64,000 nucleotides of DNA, from the NCBI GenBank assembly GCA_026004795.1, contig BPJV01000007.1, positions 1 to 64,000 on the forward strand. Direction: 5' to 3'. The stretch is from Pirellulaceae bacterium (GTDB lineage: Bacteria > Planctomycetota > Planctomycetia > Pirellulales > Pirellulaceae). The notes beneath the pieces were generated by a model. That model worked only from the letters and a program-made list of their open reading frames with translations. It searched no databases and was not told the DNA's origin. The position numbers were made by a program, and so were the translations under genes. Every line of letters begins with the position of its first letter. Positions within the stretch are counted from its first letter, which is position 1. Shown piece after piece: positions 1-11,400 of this stretch.

Positions 1-754
1 AACCGGAAAACGGTACCAAAGCGGATTTCCCGGCCGCCGCGACCAGCAGCAGACTACCAACCAACAAGGCATGCGACGGAGTGATGGCCGCCACGCCCTC
101 GGGCCAGATCCCCGCCCCCATCATCACGGAGAAATCACCCTCTCCGGTCAATCGATGCGTGGCCAGGGCGGCAACCAGAAACGCCGCATCCGCCAGCCGA
201 TAAATGGACCATACTCTCTGGCCGTTCAGAACTGGGTTTTCCCGTTCGTGGAAATAGGCAATCAGCAATGCGGAGGACAACCCGACCAATTCCCAACCGA
301 AGAACAGGGTTTCGATCGTGCCCGCCAGAGCCGAGATCACCATCCCAGCGAAGAAGAATGAATAACAGAGGAAGAAACGGTTATAACCTCGCTCTCGGTG
401 CAAGTAGCGTCGGGTGAAAGCCCCCACTACGCTGCACAGCACGAATACCAAGATGGTGAAAGGAACGCTCAGTCGATCGAACACGAACTTGAGATGGAAA
501 TGAAAATGCTCAGGTTCGATAGCGATCCAATCCCCCAATTCGATCGGTACGTAATGCTGCCCCCAGGCCAGCATCCCGATCAGCACGCAACATGCAGCCA
601 ACAGACCTATGCCCCCAGCAGCAGCCGTCAGGCGCGCCGTGGCAGCTTCCGTCAGCGAGCGTCCAAAAAGCGTGGGAACACCTAGCGCAACGACCAGCGC
701 GGCAGGGCTGGCCACGACGACTGCTCCCAAGTAGAAGTAAATCGAGTCCAACAC
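1..754 (-). CDS. dabB: DabB-like proton-conducting membrane subunit (NuoL/Mrp family), 3' end cut by window
   Basis: The minus-strand frame from position 754 gives about 251 residues of a very hydrophobic NuoL/MrpA-type protein, including [33 protein letters not shown] and a [14 protein letters not shown] end that matches the ion-translocating antiporter domain. Such a subunit pairs with DabA to drive inorganic carbon uptake with the cation gradient. The likely start is GTG at 754-752, preceded by an AGGAAA ribosome-binding site; no closer ATG exists. It lies 91 bp downstream of the dabA-like gene on the same strand, which supports the assignment over a stray complex I subunit. The C-terminal part lies outside the window. 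Confidence 0.8.
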   Translation of the reverse strand, partial: MLDSIYFYLGAVVVASPAALVVALGVPTLFGRSLTEAATARLTAAAGGIGLLAACCVLIGMLAWGQHYVPIELGDWIAIEPEHFHFHLKFVFDRLSVPFTILVFVLCSVVGAFTRRYLHRERGYNRFFLCYSFFFAGMVISALAGTIETLFFGWELVGLSSALLIAYFHERENPVLNGQRVWSIYRLADAAFLVAALATHRLTGEGDFSVMMGAGIWPEGVAAITPSHALLVGSLLLVAAAGKSALVPFSG

Positions 755-845
755 GTCTGTATTTCCTAAATATCCGATATTGCTATTTCGCGTATACAGG
801 CTGGATTCGCACCGTTGCACCATCTCCCATTCCCAGATCAATCCG

Positions 846-3800
846 CTATACCGAACGCGGCGGAATCACTGATGCCGGAGCCAGGTGGTCGCGCCAACCG
901 CGATACCATTCGACCGACGACGCGACTTGGGGCAGCCGATGCGACTCGGGGCGATAGCGCGCAAAACCGTCCTGGCCATAGAGCTGGATCTCATTCCGCT
1001 GCGCATCGTACAGGGCCAGTTGCACCCAGCGATTGCGAACCAACCTGCCGATGTTGGGCAACTTTTCCATGATTCGCGTCATCGTTTCCGGCGATGTTTC
1101 GATAACGAACAGGATTCGCATCGGCTCGTGGATCTCGACCATCTGAGCCGACAGTCCCGGCCGACTATCACTGCCCGCCCCCGTCATCACTCCGGCCAGG
1201 CCGGCCAGGTTGTGGGGCAGCTTGGATCCGCAACCGTAGCCTTCGTTGTCTACGGTGGAAAAGTAATATTCGAGATTGATACCCGCGCAGACAGGAATCG
1301 CCGCACTTAGGATCCGTGTCAGGATAGTGGCTTCCTCGTCATCGATCCCAGGATCATACGATGTCAGAAATGCACGCCGGTCCAGATACAATCCGCGGCT
1401 CCACTCGCGACGTCCCACGAAGCACAAAGCATCCGTTGCGTGATTGTATTCCGGCCGCGCCTGGGACAGATCCTCGGCTCGTTGTTCCACATGCTGCAAC
1501 GCCTCTGCATAACCCAAGTCCAGCGGAGCCGATTCGAATCGTCGACAACGCTCGTGCGCATTGCGGGCTCGCGCATCATGAATACTGCGTTCCATTCGGC
1601 GAAACAGAGCGCGATGGGTTCGTGGCAGGAGGTCGAGATCGAAGTATTCGACTTCGTCGTTGCACGTATTGTGATATGCACCCAGGAACCGTACATCCTC
1701 GGGGATCTCGATCCCCGCCTGCTGGACCAATCTTCTGACGCGGGGATCGTTGGCCATGGCCGCGAACGCGCGAGCGTTGGGACCACCACGGCCACCACTG
1801 CATGCGCCGCAGTTGTAGGCAGACTCGTGGGGATTGTTCATGCTGCTGCTGCCATGCCCGACAAACAGAATCAACGGCGAAAAGTCCCGCACCAATCCGA
1901 TATCTTGCAACGTGCGCTGGACGATCTGAGCCATCTCTTCCACCGTGTACCCCTGGGCATCTTCATCCGGGCCCGGTTCCGGAGTGAACCGCTCGATCCG
2001 CAATTCGGTTGCGGGCGGATTGACGAACGAACCGAACAATTCCCTCATGCGTGCCGTCAAACGCGGCGCCAAGATGCGAGCCACCAAGGGGAAGGTGGCC
2101 AACGATCCGAGCACACCAGTCAATGCCCCGCCCAACAGCGTGCGGGAGCGGGAGTGCAGGTAGTGCGTAATGCGACCGAGCAACTGCCGTCGTTGCGAGC
2201 GCCGTTGGCTGACATCGACGGCGGAGAACATCGGCTCCTCTTGGACATAATGGTCGGGAGTGATGACTATTGGGCACAAGGGGCGAAAATGCGCTTCGGT
2301 CGCTCCCCGGTAGTACATCGCGACCGCGTAGAACCCGGCCGCACCAAATGTCTCACATTCGGGATCGACCTCTTCCAAGTGGCGGCGAAACGACTCCTCC
2401 CGGTCATCGATGCAGCAGACAACTTGATACGCGGGCCGACCGGGAGTCCGTGGCGCGGCAGGACCATCTCCCTCTACGCGGTTGTGGTTGATGATGCCGT
2501 CGAGGATTTCATTGCGGTACTTGCGCTCATAAGCAAGCTGAAAGACGCGCCGCCGCTCCAAACCATCAAAGCTGTTAATTTCCTGCAGCAACTGTCGCCA
2601 CTGCTCGGGCGCCAAATGCACCAGATCTTCCGGACTCCAGCCGCGGACCTGTGCCAATTGAAAGACGGTGAATGCCTGCTGCAGTTCGGTGCCATGCTCG
2701 GGAGTCGATGGCCGATAGGTCCTGGCAAATCGCTCCCGGAGTGCGGACAAGTCTCTTTCGTGAAAGTATTGCCGAGCCATCCACTGCAATGCGTAGCGTT
2801 CCAGTGTCAGACGTACTGCCAAATATTCGACCAAACTTCCTGGGGGTGCTGGACGAGGAGTCCAAGGAGCATTCGTCTCCATTTGCCACATCAAACCAGC
2901 CCAACCACGCAAGGCCAACAGGCTCTGCAAGACGAAGTCGTCGACCGCCTCCGCGGGAACGCTGAGCCTGTCCATATTGCGTTGGATCAACTGCCACGCA
3001 TCGATGCCCTCGTCCAGCACCTCCTGCATTTCCTCCCGCAACCCTTTCATCCAAGGAGGAGCAATTGCCTTGCGGCAGGAATACAAAGTGGCGAATGATC
3101 GCAGCAAACCATCCTCCCGAGCAGGTACATCCCAATCCGCGAAACCCTGATCGAGGTACGCCGCACAAAAACGAATGAGCACATCGTTTACCAGTCGGTC
3201 GGGATCGATACCGGTTTCCGAAAGGATGCCATCACGCAACCGTTGAAAACCGCTGGCCCCCGATTCTCTCGGTGCGGGAGATCGCGTTCCTGGTAGAGTG
3301 CTCAGGGACGCACCCTCGTGCGGAGAGCTACTCTGGACAGAGCGCACGCCATGCAAGCAGACCCTCCACAGAAAGCGGAGAAAGAAGGACTCCCACTGTT
3401 GCTCCGACCAGGACTCGACGCGGTGCCGCCCGAGATCTTCGCACAATTCATCCAGGAGGTGGCGAGCCAGGACCTCCGTGCCATTTCCATTGGCCCGCAA
3501 GTCCCGCATCACCCAGTGTTTCGTCTCGATGACCATATGGTCGCGCACGGCGGGTTCGACTTCGGGACGAAACCGGTCCAGCGCGTCGGTCTCCGCGATC
3601 AGCCATTGGAGTTCCACATCCGGCGCGATCTTGATGGGGAACTGGAGCATCGCCAACCGCAGCGAATAACGGGTGCCAAAGGAGGCTACGAAGATCCCGC
3701 CCAACTCCCCCAAATCGTCCATCAGAACGGCCTGCAAATCTTCGACTCGAAGCCGTCCTTGTTCGAACAGGCGGCGAAATTCTTCCTCGCTCAGGTACGG

Positions 3801-4028
3801 TTCGCACCCATACAACCTGAGCCCTTCCAGCACCGCTTGCTGGAACGGCAGATCCTCGAAGGCATGCAACGTGTTGTGATGTACGAATACGGAGATCGGA
3901 CCTTGAGAGGGCAATAGGTGCGCGGCGTGTTCAATAGCGTGCTGCAGACGTTCGCGCGACACCGCGAAGTGCTGGGTGGCTAGAATAAGATTGCTGGGGG
4001 GATCCGCTGACGCAGAGTCTGCTGGCAT
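846..4028 (-). CDS. dabA: DabA-like probable inorganic carbon transporter subunit (DUF2309)
   Basis: A 1060-residue protein of the DUF2309/DabA family, the carbonic-anhydrase-like cytoplasmic subunit that hydrates CO2 vectorially when bound to a DabB proton channel. The predicted zinc site is visible: a CIDDREES stretch near residue 536 supplies Cys and Asp, and a VGHGSSS stretch near 723 followed by [11 protein letters not shown] near 739 supplies His and the second Cys. Length is at the upper end for the family. The ATG at 4028 opens a low-complexity leader before the conserved region. The next gene on the strand is dabB-like. The reverse order (dabB then dabA) is the better-known arrangement, so the order here is slightly unusual. 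Carbon-uptake function is inferred from the family. Confidence 0.88.
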   Translation of the reverse strand: MPADSASADPPSNLILATQHFAVSRERLQHAIEHAAHLLPSQGPISVFVHHNTLHAFEDLPFQQAVLEGLRLYGCEPYLSEEEFRRLFEQGRLRVEDLQAVLMDDLGELGGIFVASFGTRYSLRLAMLQFPIKIAPDVELQWLIAETDALDRFRPEVEPAVRDHMVIETKHWVMRDLRANGNGTEVLARHLLDELCEDLGRHRVESWSEQQWESFFLRFLWRVCLHGVRSVQSSSPHEGASLSTLPGTRSPAPRESGASGFQRLRDGILSETGIDPDRLVNDVLIRFCAAYLDQGFADWDVPAREDGLLRSFATLYSCRKAIAPPWMKGLREEMQEVLDEGIDAWQLIQRNMDRLSVPAEAVDDFVLQSLLALRGWAGLMWQMETNAPWTPRPAPPGSLVEYLAVRLTLERYALQWMARQYFHERDLSALRERFARTYRPSTPEHGTELQQAFTVFQLAQVRGWSPEDLVHLAPEQWRQLLQEINSFDGLERRRVFQLAYERKYRNEILDGIINHNRVEGDGPAAPRTPGRPAYQVVCCIDDREESFRRHLEEVDPECETFGAAGFYAVAMYYRGATEAHFRPLCPIVITPDHYVQEEPMFSAVDVSQRRSQRRQLLGRITHYLHSRSRTLLGGALTGVLGSLATFPLVARILAPRLTARMRELFGSFVNPPATELRIERFTPEPGPDEDAQGYTVEEMAQIVQRTLQDIGLVRDFSPLILFVGHGSSSMNNPHESAYNCGACSGGRGGPNARAFAAMANDPRVRRLVQQAGIEIPEDVRFLGAYHNTCNDEVEYFDLDLLPRTHRALFRRMERSIHDARARNAHERCRRFESAPLDLGYAEALQHVEQRAEDLSQARPEYNHATDALCFVGRREWSRGLYLDRRAFLTSYDPGIDDEEATILTRILSAAIPVCAGINLEYYFSTVDNEGYGCGSKLPHNLAGLAGVMTGAGSDSRPGLSAQMVEIHEPMRILFVIETSPETMTRIMEKLPNIGRLVRNRWVQLALYDAQRNEIQLYGQDGFARYRPESHRLPQVASSVEWYRGWRDHLAPASVIPPRSV

Positions 4029-4565
4029 TCTCGATGGTTCTTGCGGTAATGTCGATGGCTACCCCACCCCGGCGATGCGAAACCACCGTTGGTGCCTTGC
4101 AGTACGATGTACGCCACGGACGACTGCCCTGTTGCAATTGTGAAGCGCATCATGGATATACCGCGTCGATCGACCGTTGGCACAAAACATTAAATCTTTT
4201 TAAGACAGCGCGGAAGGCTGCTGTCCCTCCGATACTATTACTGATGACCAGAAGAGACATGCCGCTTTCGTCGCCAAAGTGGGGAGCGAACTGCGGAAAA
4301 AGCGAGCCGAAGGGCGCCCCTCAGCCTGCGATGAAGCCAATTGTGGTGTGGAGGTCAGCCGGCGGGAGATAGCCACTCAGGTGATCGCGCTGCGGTCCCC
4401 AGAGTCGCAGAGCTTGCCCGACGTTCCTGGGTGGTCGGAGCTGGAGAATTTTCAGAAGGGGAAGGCACTGATGCCGTGCATCAGCTCTGTCGGCATGTTG
4501 ACGCAGCGAATAACACTATGGCGGCCTCTGGTATCCTGAATGGGAGCCATGCGGGAGAGACGAGA
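4029..4565. other. Intergenic region between divergent dabA and response regulator
   Basis: About 540 bp between two divergent transcription units, so both promoters should lie here. An A+T-rich patch at 4187-4204 is the most promoter-like stretch, but no convincing -35/-10 pair was found. Reading frames inside it show no recognisable protein. Confidence 0.4.
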
Positions 4566-5294
4566 GTGAGCGCTGTCAAAGCCGAAGACAAGGAATCGGT
4601 AACCTCCGTCGCCAGCGTGATGTTGGTCGAGGACGATCTGCTGCTGGGCAAATCGGTCCACCGAGGGCTGGTGGAGAACGGTTTTGACAGTCTGTGGGTG
4701 CGTACCGGACGCGATGCGCTGTGCAGCGTGCTGGAAGAACGTAGGGAACACGACGTGGTGGTGCTCGATTTAATGCTTCCAGACGTCAGTGGGTGGGATG
4801 TCCTGGCTGCGTTGCGAAAGCAGAAGTCGAGTTTGCCGGTGCTGGTTTTGACTGCGTTGGGATCGGTCGAAGAGAAGGTTCGCGGCCTCAACGCCGGGGC
4901 AGACGACTATCTTGTCAAGCCGTTTGCGTTCGCCGAATTAGTGGCTCGATTGCATGCTTTGCTACGCAGAGCCGAATTGCAGGCAAAAGATGTTCTGACG
5001 TTAGAGGTTGGTCCTCTACGGCTGAATCTGGTAACCCGGGTCGTGCAACGCGAGGGACGACAGATCGAGCTCACGGAAACGGAGTTCAAATTATTAGAGT
5101 ATTTGATGCGTAATGCTAATCACGTGGTGACCCGTCGCATGTTGTGCGAGTACCTTTGGGAGGCGGACTGGGAAGGAGTGACCAATATCATCGAAGTGCA
5201 CATCAATCGCTTGCGTTCCAAAGTGGATCGCGGTTTCCGTCAACCTTTGATCGAAACGGTTCGAGGCGTAGGCTATGTCCTCCGATCGCGCTAA
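4566..5294 (+). CDS. OmpR-family two-component response regulator
   Basis: A 242-residue transcription regulator with an N-terminal receiver domain and a C-terminal winged helix. The acidic pair is in VMLVEDD, the phospho-acceptor Asp68 in VVVLDLMLPD, the conserved Thr in VLVLTALG and the Lys in DDYLVKPF. The C-terminus carries the OmpR-type ELTETEFKLLEYL and TNIIEVHINRLRSKVD signatures. I chose GTG at 4566 because a GGGAGA motif sits about seven bases upstream. An ATG at 4518 would add 16 residues and an ATG at 4620 would cut the leader. The kinase gene overlaps its end by 20 bp. The RND efflux genes that follow are the likely targets, by analogy with metal and drug efflux loci. Confidence 0.9.
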   Translation: MSAVKAEDKESVTSVASVMLVEDDLLLGKSVHRGLVENGFDSLWVRTGRDALCSVLEERREHDVVVLDLMLPDVSGWDVLAALRKQKSSLPVLVLTALGSVEEKVRGLNAGADDYLVKPFAFAELVARLHALLRRAELQAKDVLTLEVGPLRLNLVTRVVQREGRQIELTETEFKLLEYLMRNANHVVTRRMLCEYLWEADWEGVTNIIEVHINRLRSKVDRGFRQPLIETVRGVGYVLRSR

Positions 5295-6774
5295 GCATCG
5301 TTGGGGCGTATCGCTACGCACCCGGCTAATGGTCTGGAACGCACTCGCCGTCGTGGCTACCGCGGTGGCGACGATGCTGGGATTGCGCGAAGGAGTGCGC
5401 ATGGCCCTCGTGCATGAGCTTGACCAGGTCCTGCGAGAAGATTTGCGTGAGGTCGAACTCGAGTTTCAAGGCGACATGGACCAGAGTCGCGATCGCGTGT
5501 TCGAACACTTGAAGAGAAAAGCGGAAGGGCACGCCGAGCACGGATGGTTTGCACAGGTGTTCACTGTGGATGGTGCCCTGTTGCTGGCAACTTCTAACCA
5601 GCTTCCAGACACCCTTGACTATCGGGCGTCTCCAGAGCGGGGTGAGGTTGATGGTTGGCGCTACGTTCAACGGCGTATCGCCACCCATCCACCAATCGTT
5701 CTGCGTGTGGGAATGGCCACCGAATCGATCCGCAGGGACCTGCAACGAATCGATCGGATTGTATTGTTTGGTGCGGTCGTGGTACTGCTCGTTGCTCCAG
5801 CCAGTGGTTATTGGCTGGCGGGGCGGGCTATACGTCCCTTGAATGCGATGATCAGCACGCTGACGCGCCTCAAGCCATCCAATCTTGAGGACCGGCTGAA
5901 GGTGCATGGTACGGGCGATGAGTTGGACCAATTGAGCGTTGCGTTCAATAGCTTACTGGATCGCATCGGCAGTTACCTTCAGGAACATCGCGAACTGCTT
6001 GCCAACGCGGCGCACGAGTTGCGGACTCCGCTAGCCGCAATTCATAGTGGCATTGAAGTCGCCTTGGCCAATCAACGTTCCCCCGAAGAGTACCGAGAGG
6101 TATTGCAGGAAGTGATCGGCGAATCGACGCACCTGGAGTCGCTGGTTCACCAACTTCTCCTGTTATCGGAGAGCGATGCCGAGCGCATGCGAATTCACAA
6201 AGATCCGGTGCGTCTGGATGAAATCATCGGCCGCGCGATGGACATGTTTGGCGGTTATGCAGAAGCCGAGGGCATTGATTTGCAATGCGGGCCTCTCCCG
6301 CAAATCGTCGTTCGTGGCAATGCACAACATCTGAGACAAGTCGTTTATAACCTGCTGGATAATGCGTTCAAATATACCCCGTCGGGAGGTGCGGTACGCA
6401 TCGGTGTGTCGTTGGAAGACCCCGAATGGATACGAATGGACATCTCAGACACTGGAGTGGGCATCCCTCCCGAGGAACTCCCCTTCGTGTTCGATCGTTT
6501 TTACCGTGGTTCACGACCACCGAAAAATACCTGTTCCATGAACCAGTCTCAACGCAGTACCGGACTGGGACTGAGTATTTGTCGAGCCATTGTGCATGCT
6601 CATGGCGGTTCCATTACGGCATCCTCTGGGCCAGCCGGTGGGACCACCGTTAGCGTGCACCTGCCTGTGGATCCACTAGGTACAGTGCCGGACGCGAGCC
6701 CTGCACCTGCGAGAAGCATCGAAATGGCATCCTTCTGGCAGGGAATTGCTTTGGATCATCCTGGCACCCGTTAA
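5275..6774 (+). CDS. Membrane sensor histidine kinase
   Basis: A 499-residue kinase whose start overlaps the regulator by 20 bp, so the pair is translationally coupled. Order of parts: a first membrane segment at about residues 17-35, a periplasmic sensor loop of roughly 120 residues, a second membrane segment near 160-182, a HAMP linker, the H-box with His247 in AAHELRTPLAAIHSG, and an HATPase domain with N box (VVYNLLDNAFKYTP), G1 box (DTGVGIP), F box (VFDRFYRG) and G2 box (STGLGLSICRAIV). All catalytic boxes are intact. The layout resembles CusS/HeavyMetal-type sensors, but the periplasmic loop shows no clear metal-binding motif, so the signal is unknown. Confidence 0.9.
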   Translation: MSSDRAKHRWGVSLRTRLMVWNALAVVATAVATMLGLREGVRMALVHELDQVLREDLREVELEFQGDMDQSRDRVFEHLKRKAEGHAEHGWFAQVFTVDGALLLATSNQLPDTLDYRASPERGEVDGWRYVQRRIATHPPIVLRVGMATESIRRDLQRIDRIVLFGAVVVLLVAPASGYWLAGRAIRPLNAMISTLTRLKPSNLEDRLKVHGTGDELDQLSVAFNSLLDRIGSYLQEHRELLANAAHELRTPLAAIHSGIEVALANQRSPEEYREVLQEVIGESTHLESLVHQLLLLSESDAERMRIHKDPVRLDEIIGRAMDMFGGYAEAEGIDLQCGPLPQIVVRGNAQHLRQVVYNLLDNAFKYTPSGGAVRIGVSLEDPEWIRMDISDTGVGIPPEELPFVFDRFYRGSRPPKNTCSMNQSQRSTGLGLSICRAIVHAHGGSITASSGPAGGTTVSVHLPVDPLGTVPDASPAPARSIEMASFWQGIALDHPGTR

Positions 6775-7185
6775 ATGGAAATTTGGTGTAGTGATTCGAG
6801 TGCACATTAAAAAAGGCAACATGCACCCAAGGCGATTTGCTGCCACAAGCAAATGCACCTGTGGTTCGATTGCTATGCCTTCCATTGCCATAAACACACA
6901 AAAAGGAAATCGAGTACCATGATGGCTGTTGTACGGAAGTGTTGTTGTATTGAGGATGGGATGGCATCGGCAGCCGCCTGTCGCCTCTGCACGGACATGC
7001 GATTGCTCAAGTGTTGTCATGTCGAACTGTAAGTTCGCTTTGCCAGTCGGCAGTGTACGTTATGCGCCTGTCGCAGCCGGCTGTATTTCGATGGGAATTG
7101 TTGCCTGCCTATGGAGTTCGTACCCAGCTCGGTCCAGATGGACCTCTGGTGGTGTTTAAGGTCTTTTATATTGCAAAGTCATTCG
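6775..7185. other. 411-bp gap between kinase and efflux adaptor, with small dyads
   Basis: This gap should carry the efflux operon promoter and any operator for the response regulator. A perfect ATTTGC/GCAAAT inverted repeat with an 8-base loop lies at 6835-6854, overlapping a CCACA/TGTGG dyad. The sequence just before the adaptor start is A+T-rich (around 7158-7175). A short Cys-rich reading frame at 6919-7032 is listed separately. Confidence 0.4.
6919..7032 (+). CDS. Possible 37-residue Cys-rich peptide
   Basis: An ATG at 6919 with an AAGGAAA motif about 11 bases upstream opens a 37-codon frame ending in TAA at 7030. The peptide contains seven cysteines arranged as CCC, C-x2-C and CC, with few acidic residues. 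It lies between a two-component system and an efflux operon, on the same strand. Small Cys-rich proteins in such places can bind soft metals, but there is no recognised family here. Short frames arise by chance, so this is a candidate only. Confidence 0.3.
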   Translation: MMAVVRKCCCIEDGMASAAACRLCTDMRLLKCCHVEL

Positions 7186-8337
7186 ATGCAGCGCACCCGA
7201 TATTATTTCCAGACTATTGCACAAGGTTCGAGTACTACGGCAATCGTGATCGTGCTTCTCGGATGCTTGCCGTTGTTGTGCGGTTGCGATGCCCATGCAA
7301 CGACGGAACAGGAGCATCAGGGGCATCCCGGTCACCACCAGAAAGTGGTCGTAACCGCACCGGTGGTCCAAGATTTCACCTATGAAGAGCGTTTCGTCGC
7401 TCAAATTCACGCGCGGCGCACCATCGAGGTCAAAGCGCTGACGACCGGTTATCTGGAAGCGATCCATGTTCAAGAAGGGCAGCACGTCAAGCAGGGGGAT
7501 CTGATGTTTGAGATCCTCCCAGTGATCTATCAGGCTAGGTTGAATAAGGCCAACGCTGAAGTTCAGTTGGCTGAAATCGAGTTAGAGAACACGCGACGTT
7601 TGTTCGAAGACAAGGTCGTATCCGGCCAGGAGGTGCGAATCTACGAGGCCAAGCTGGCGAAAGCAAAAGCCGAGGCGCAGTTGGCAGAAGCCGAATTGCG
7701 ATTCACCGAAATCCGCGCACCGTTCGACGGGTTGGTGGATCGGTTGGAAGAGCAGCTGGGTAGTTTAGTCGAAGAAAAAGATTGCCTTACTCGCCTGTCA
7801 GATAATTCGGTCATGTGGGTCTACTTCAACGTTCCAGAGAAACGGTATCTCGAATACATGGAAGCGCGTGGTCAGCCAGATAGCGACTTTGAGGTTGGTT
7901 TGATTCTGGCGGACGGCAGGAGGTTCTCCCACACAGGCGAGATTGCTGCGATCGAAGCACAGTTCAACAATGAGACGGGAACTGTCCCCTTTCGTGCCGA
8001 TTTTATCAATCCTGAAGGCCTGCTTCGTCATGGCCAGACTGGCACTGTGACCTTGACGCGCGTTCTTCCCCAGGCAGTGGTCATTCCACAACGCGCGGTT
8101 TTCGATATCCTCGACAAGCACTTTGTCTTTGTCGTCGATGAACAGGGGGTGGTTCACCAACGTGAAATCCTCATTGAACATGAACAAGAAGATATCTTTG
8201 TGGTCAAAGAAGGTCTCCTGCCTGATCAACGCTTTGTATTGGAAGGGGTCCTACAGGTTCGGGACGGCGAACATGTCGAATACGACTATCAAGATCCACA
8301 GGAAGTCTTGGCTCATTTGAAATACCACGCAGAATAG
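7186..8337 (+). CDS. RND efflux periplasmic adaptor (HlyD/AcrA family) lipoprotein
   Basis: A 383-residue membrane-fusion protein that would bridge the inner-membrane pump and the outer-membrane channel. The N-terminal signal ends in a lipobox-like LCGC, so it is probably lipid-anchored. It is followed by the barrel/lipoyl halves (TTGYLEAIHVQEGQHVKQGD and AELRFTEIRAPFDGLVD) separated by an alpha-helical hairpin rich in Ala/Glu/Lys, and a C-terminal beta-barrel/membrane-proximal region (LPQAVVIPQRAVFDI). The start is uncertain: ATG at 7186 gives a good signal peptide, while ATGs at 7138 and 7111 only add residues in front of it. The pump gene follows after 103 bp. Confidence 0.87.
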   Translation: MQRTRYYFQTIAQGSSTTAIVIVLLGCLPLLCGCDAHATTEQEHQGHPGHHQKVVVTAPVVQDFTYEERFVAQIHARRTIEVKALTTGYLEAIHVQEGQHVKQGDLMFEILPVIYQARLNKANAEVQLAEIELENTRRLFEDKVVSGQEVRIYEAKLAKAKAEAQLAEAELRFTEIRAPFDGLVDRLEEQLGSLVEEKDCLTRLSDNSVMWVYFNVPEKRYLEYMEARGQPDSDFEVGLILADGRRFSHTGEIAAIEAQFNNETGTVPFRADFINPEGLLRHGQTGTVTLTRVLPQAVVIPQRAVFDILDKHFVFVVDEQGVVHQREILIEHEQEDIFVVKEGLLPDQRFVLEGVLQVRDGEHVEYDYQDPQEVLAHLKYHAE

Positions 8338-8440
8338 GCACTTCGATTGCCGGAATCGCAGCTCCACCATGTGGCGCTAATCCAGTGTATCGTGTTCCAA
8401 AGTTCTTCTTTTGATCGGCAATTGCTCAGAGTTTTCATCC

Positions 8441-11400
8441 ATGTTCGTACGCATCCTCCATCGTCCCGCTCTAGCAATCGTAGTATCCATCCTGCTGCTC
8501 TTTCTGGGTGGATTGGGGATCGTCACCCTGCCGATCCAGCAGTTCCCGTCGATCGTGCCACCGACTGTTGAAGTAGCAATCGCCTATCCGGGGGCCAGTG
8601 CGGATGTTCTCGTACGCTCAGTATTGATTCCGTTAGAGCAATCGATCAACGGTGTACAGAATATGCGGTACATCGCCTCTGCTGCTACTAGTGCCGGAGA
8701 AGCAACGATTCGCATTTTTTTCGAACCGGGGACTGATCCCAATATCAACGTGGTCAATGTGCAGAATCGCGTCAACGTGGTGATGAACCAGCTTCCTCCC
8801 TTGGTGCGACGAGAAGGCATACTCGTTTACCAAGTCGTACCTAGCATGCTGTTGAACATCAATATTTTCAGCACCGACCCCAACGTCGATCAGAAATTCT
8901 TATTCAATTTTACCAATACATACGTCATGCCGCGACTGCAGCGGATTCCGGGGATGGGAAGACCGCGCAACCTGGGAAATCGCTCATTCGCCATGCGCAT
9001 CTGGCTCAACCCAGAACGGATGCGCGCCTACCGCATTTCGACCGCCGACGTGATGGAAGCGTTGGCTGAACAGAGCGTCATCGGTTCCCCTGGAAGGTTG
9101 GGGCAAGCTACGGGCATCCGCTCACAATCACGGGAATACGTACTGACATACATTGGCCGTTACAACCAACCCGAACAGTATGAGAACATCATCATTCGCG
9201 CGACGCCAGAAGGCGAAATCCTCCGACTCAAGGACATTGCGAGCGTTGAGCTTGGCTCCGAGTTTTTCGACATCTATTCCGACGTCGATGGGTTGCCAGC
9301 AGCATCCGTCGTACTCAAGCAAGCGCCAGGGTCCAATGCGCAGACCGTTATCGAAGAGGTAAAAAAGGAATTAGAAATAATTAAACGCGAGTCGTTTCCA
9401 CCAGGCATGGATTATCAGTTTACATACGACGTTTCCAGGTTTCTGGATGCATCGATCGAGAAGGTCGTACATACGCTCATCGAAGCCTTCATTCTCGTGT
9501 CCCTGGTGGTGTTCATCTTTCTCGGAGATTTGCGTTCTACGGTCATTCCGGTCTTGGCAGTTCCTGTTTCCTTGATTGGAACCTTCTTTGTTTTGAAGCT
9601 CATGGGGCTATCGATCAATATGATCACCCTATTCGCCATGGTATTGGCCATCGGTGTGGTAGTCGATGACGCGATCGTGGTCATCGAAGCCGTGCATGCG
9701 AAGATGTCGGCTACCTCCTTGTCTCCCTACCGAGCGACGATGGAGGTGCTGCATGAGATTAGCGGAGCCATTGTGGCGATCACGTTGGTAATGACTTCGG
9801 TGTTTGTGCCAGTTACTTTTATTCCCGGCCCGGTGGGGACCTTTTATCGCGATTTTGGCGTTACCATGGCCACGTCCATCATTTTGTCGGGTTTGGTTGC
9901 CCTTACCCTGACACCGGTGCTCTGTGCCATGATTCTCAAGCCCCATTCTCATGAGCATCATCCCGCCGGAACGGAAACCTCGGGACGTCGCATCCGATGG
10001 GGGACGCTCATGAGGATGTTTCTCATCGGTCTTCCCGTACTAGCGGGGATTACGTACGTGGCACACTATCTGTGGGGCCCCATTGGTTTCTTGCTGATCC
10101 CCATTCCGTTTTTGCAGCGTATCTTTGATCGATTGGTGGAATGGGTCACACGTGGCTATGTAGGAATTCTGCGCCGCGTGGTGACGCTGCGGCTTGTCTC
10201 GCTTGCATTCATCGCTTTGTTCGCTGTAGGCATTGTAAAAGTCAACGCAAGCCTGCCCACGGGATTTATCCCTGGAGAAGATCAGGGGGTGATCTACGGA
10301 ATAATTCAAACCCCTCCTGGCTCTACCCTTGAATACACCAATAGCAAGGCGAAGGAATTGGAAGAAATCGCGCGAGAGATTCCGGAGGTTACCACGGTAA
10401 CTTCGCTGGCCGGATACGAAGTTCTCACCGAAGGTAGAGGCTCCAATGCGGGTACCGTTTTGATCAATCTCGTCGACTGGTCTGAACGCCATCGGACAGC
10501 GCGGGAGATTATCGAAGAGCTGGAAGAGAAGTGCTCCGAGATCAGCAACGTCAAGCTCGAGTTCTTCGAGCCGCCCGCAATTCCCGGTTTTGGCGCGGCC
10601 GGTGGATTCTCCATGCGTCTGCTGGATATGACGAATACCAACGACTACCAGCGGTTAGGAGAAGTCACCGACCAATTCATGGATGCCCTATCCAAGAGGA
10701 AGGAACTGGCGGGTTTGTTCACGTTCTTCAATGCGAACTACCCCCAGTATGAGCTGATCATCGACAACGACGTGGCCATGCAGAAGGGAGTGACGATACG
10801 CGATGCCCTGGAGAATCTTAATATTCTTATCGGAAGTACGTACGAGCAAGGGTTTATTCTCTACGGGCGGTTTTACAAGGTCTATGTTCAGGCAGCACCA
10901 GAATTCCGTCGCTTTCCGGAAGATCTTAACAACCTCTTTGTCAAAAATGAGTCCGGAGAGATGATCCCTTATTCCGCGTTCATGAAGATCCGAGAGAAGC
11001 AAGGACTGAATGAGATCACGCGATACAATCTCTATCCATCCGCAGCCATCCAAGGCGTGCCAGCCCGTGGATACAGTAGTGGGCAAGCCATCCAAGCCAT
11101 CAAGGAGGTCGCCGATCAGACCTTGCCGCGCGGCTATAGTATTGGCTGGGAAGGATTGTCGTGGGACGAAGCCCGAAAAGGCAATGAATCTATTTATATT
11201 TTCTTGATCGTTATCGCCTTCGTCTATCTCATTCTGGTTGGTCAGTATGAAAGTTTCATGCTTCCACTGGCTGTGATCATTTCGCTTCCCGTCGGGGTTT
11301 TTGGCGCGCTGTACGCCTTGCACCTAGCCGGTCTGGCCAATGATGTCTGGGCTCAAATCGGAATGATCATGCTCGTTGGTTTGCTAGGTAAAAATGCGAT

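Noticed and set aside
1440-3098. 552-codon plus-strand frame
   Set aside because: Antisense to dabA; product has no family likeness.
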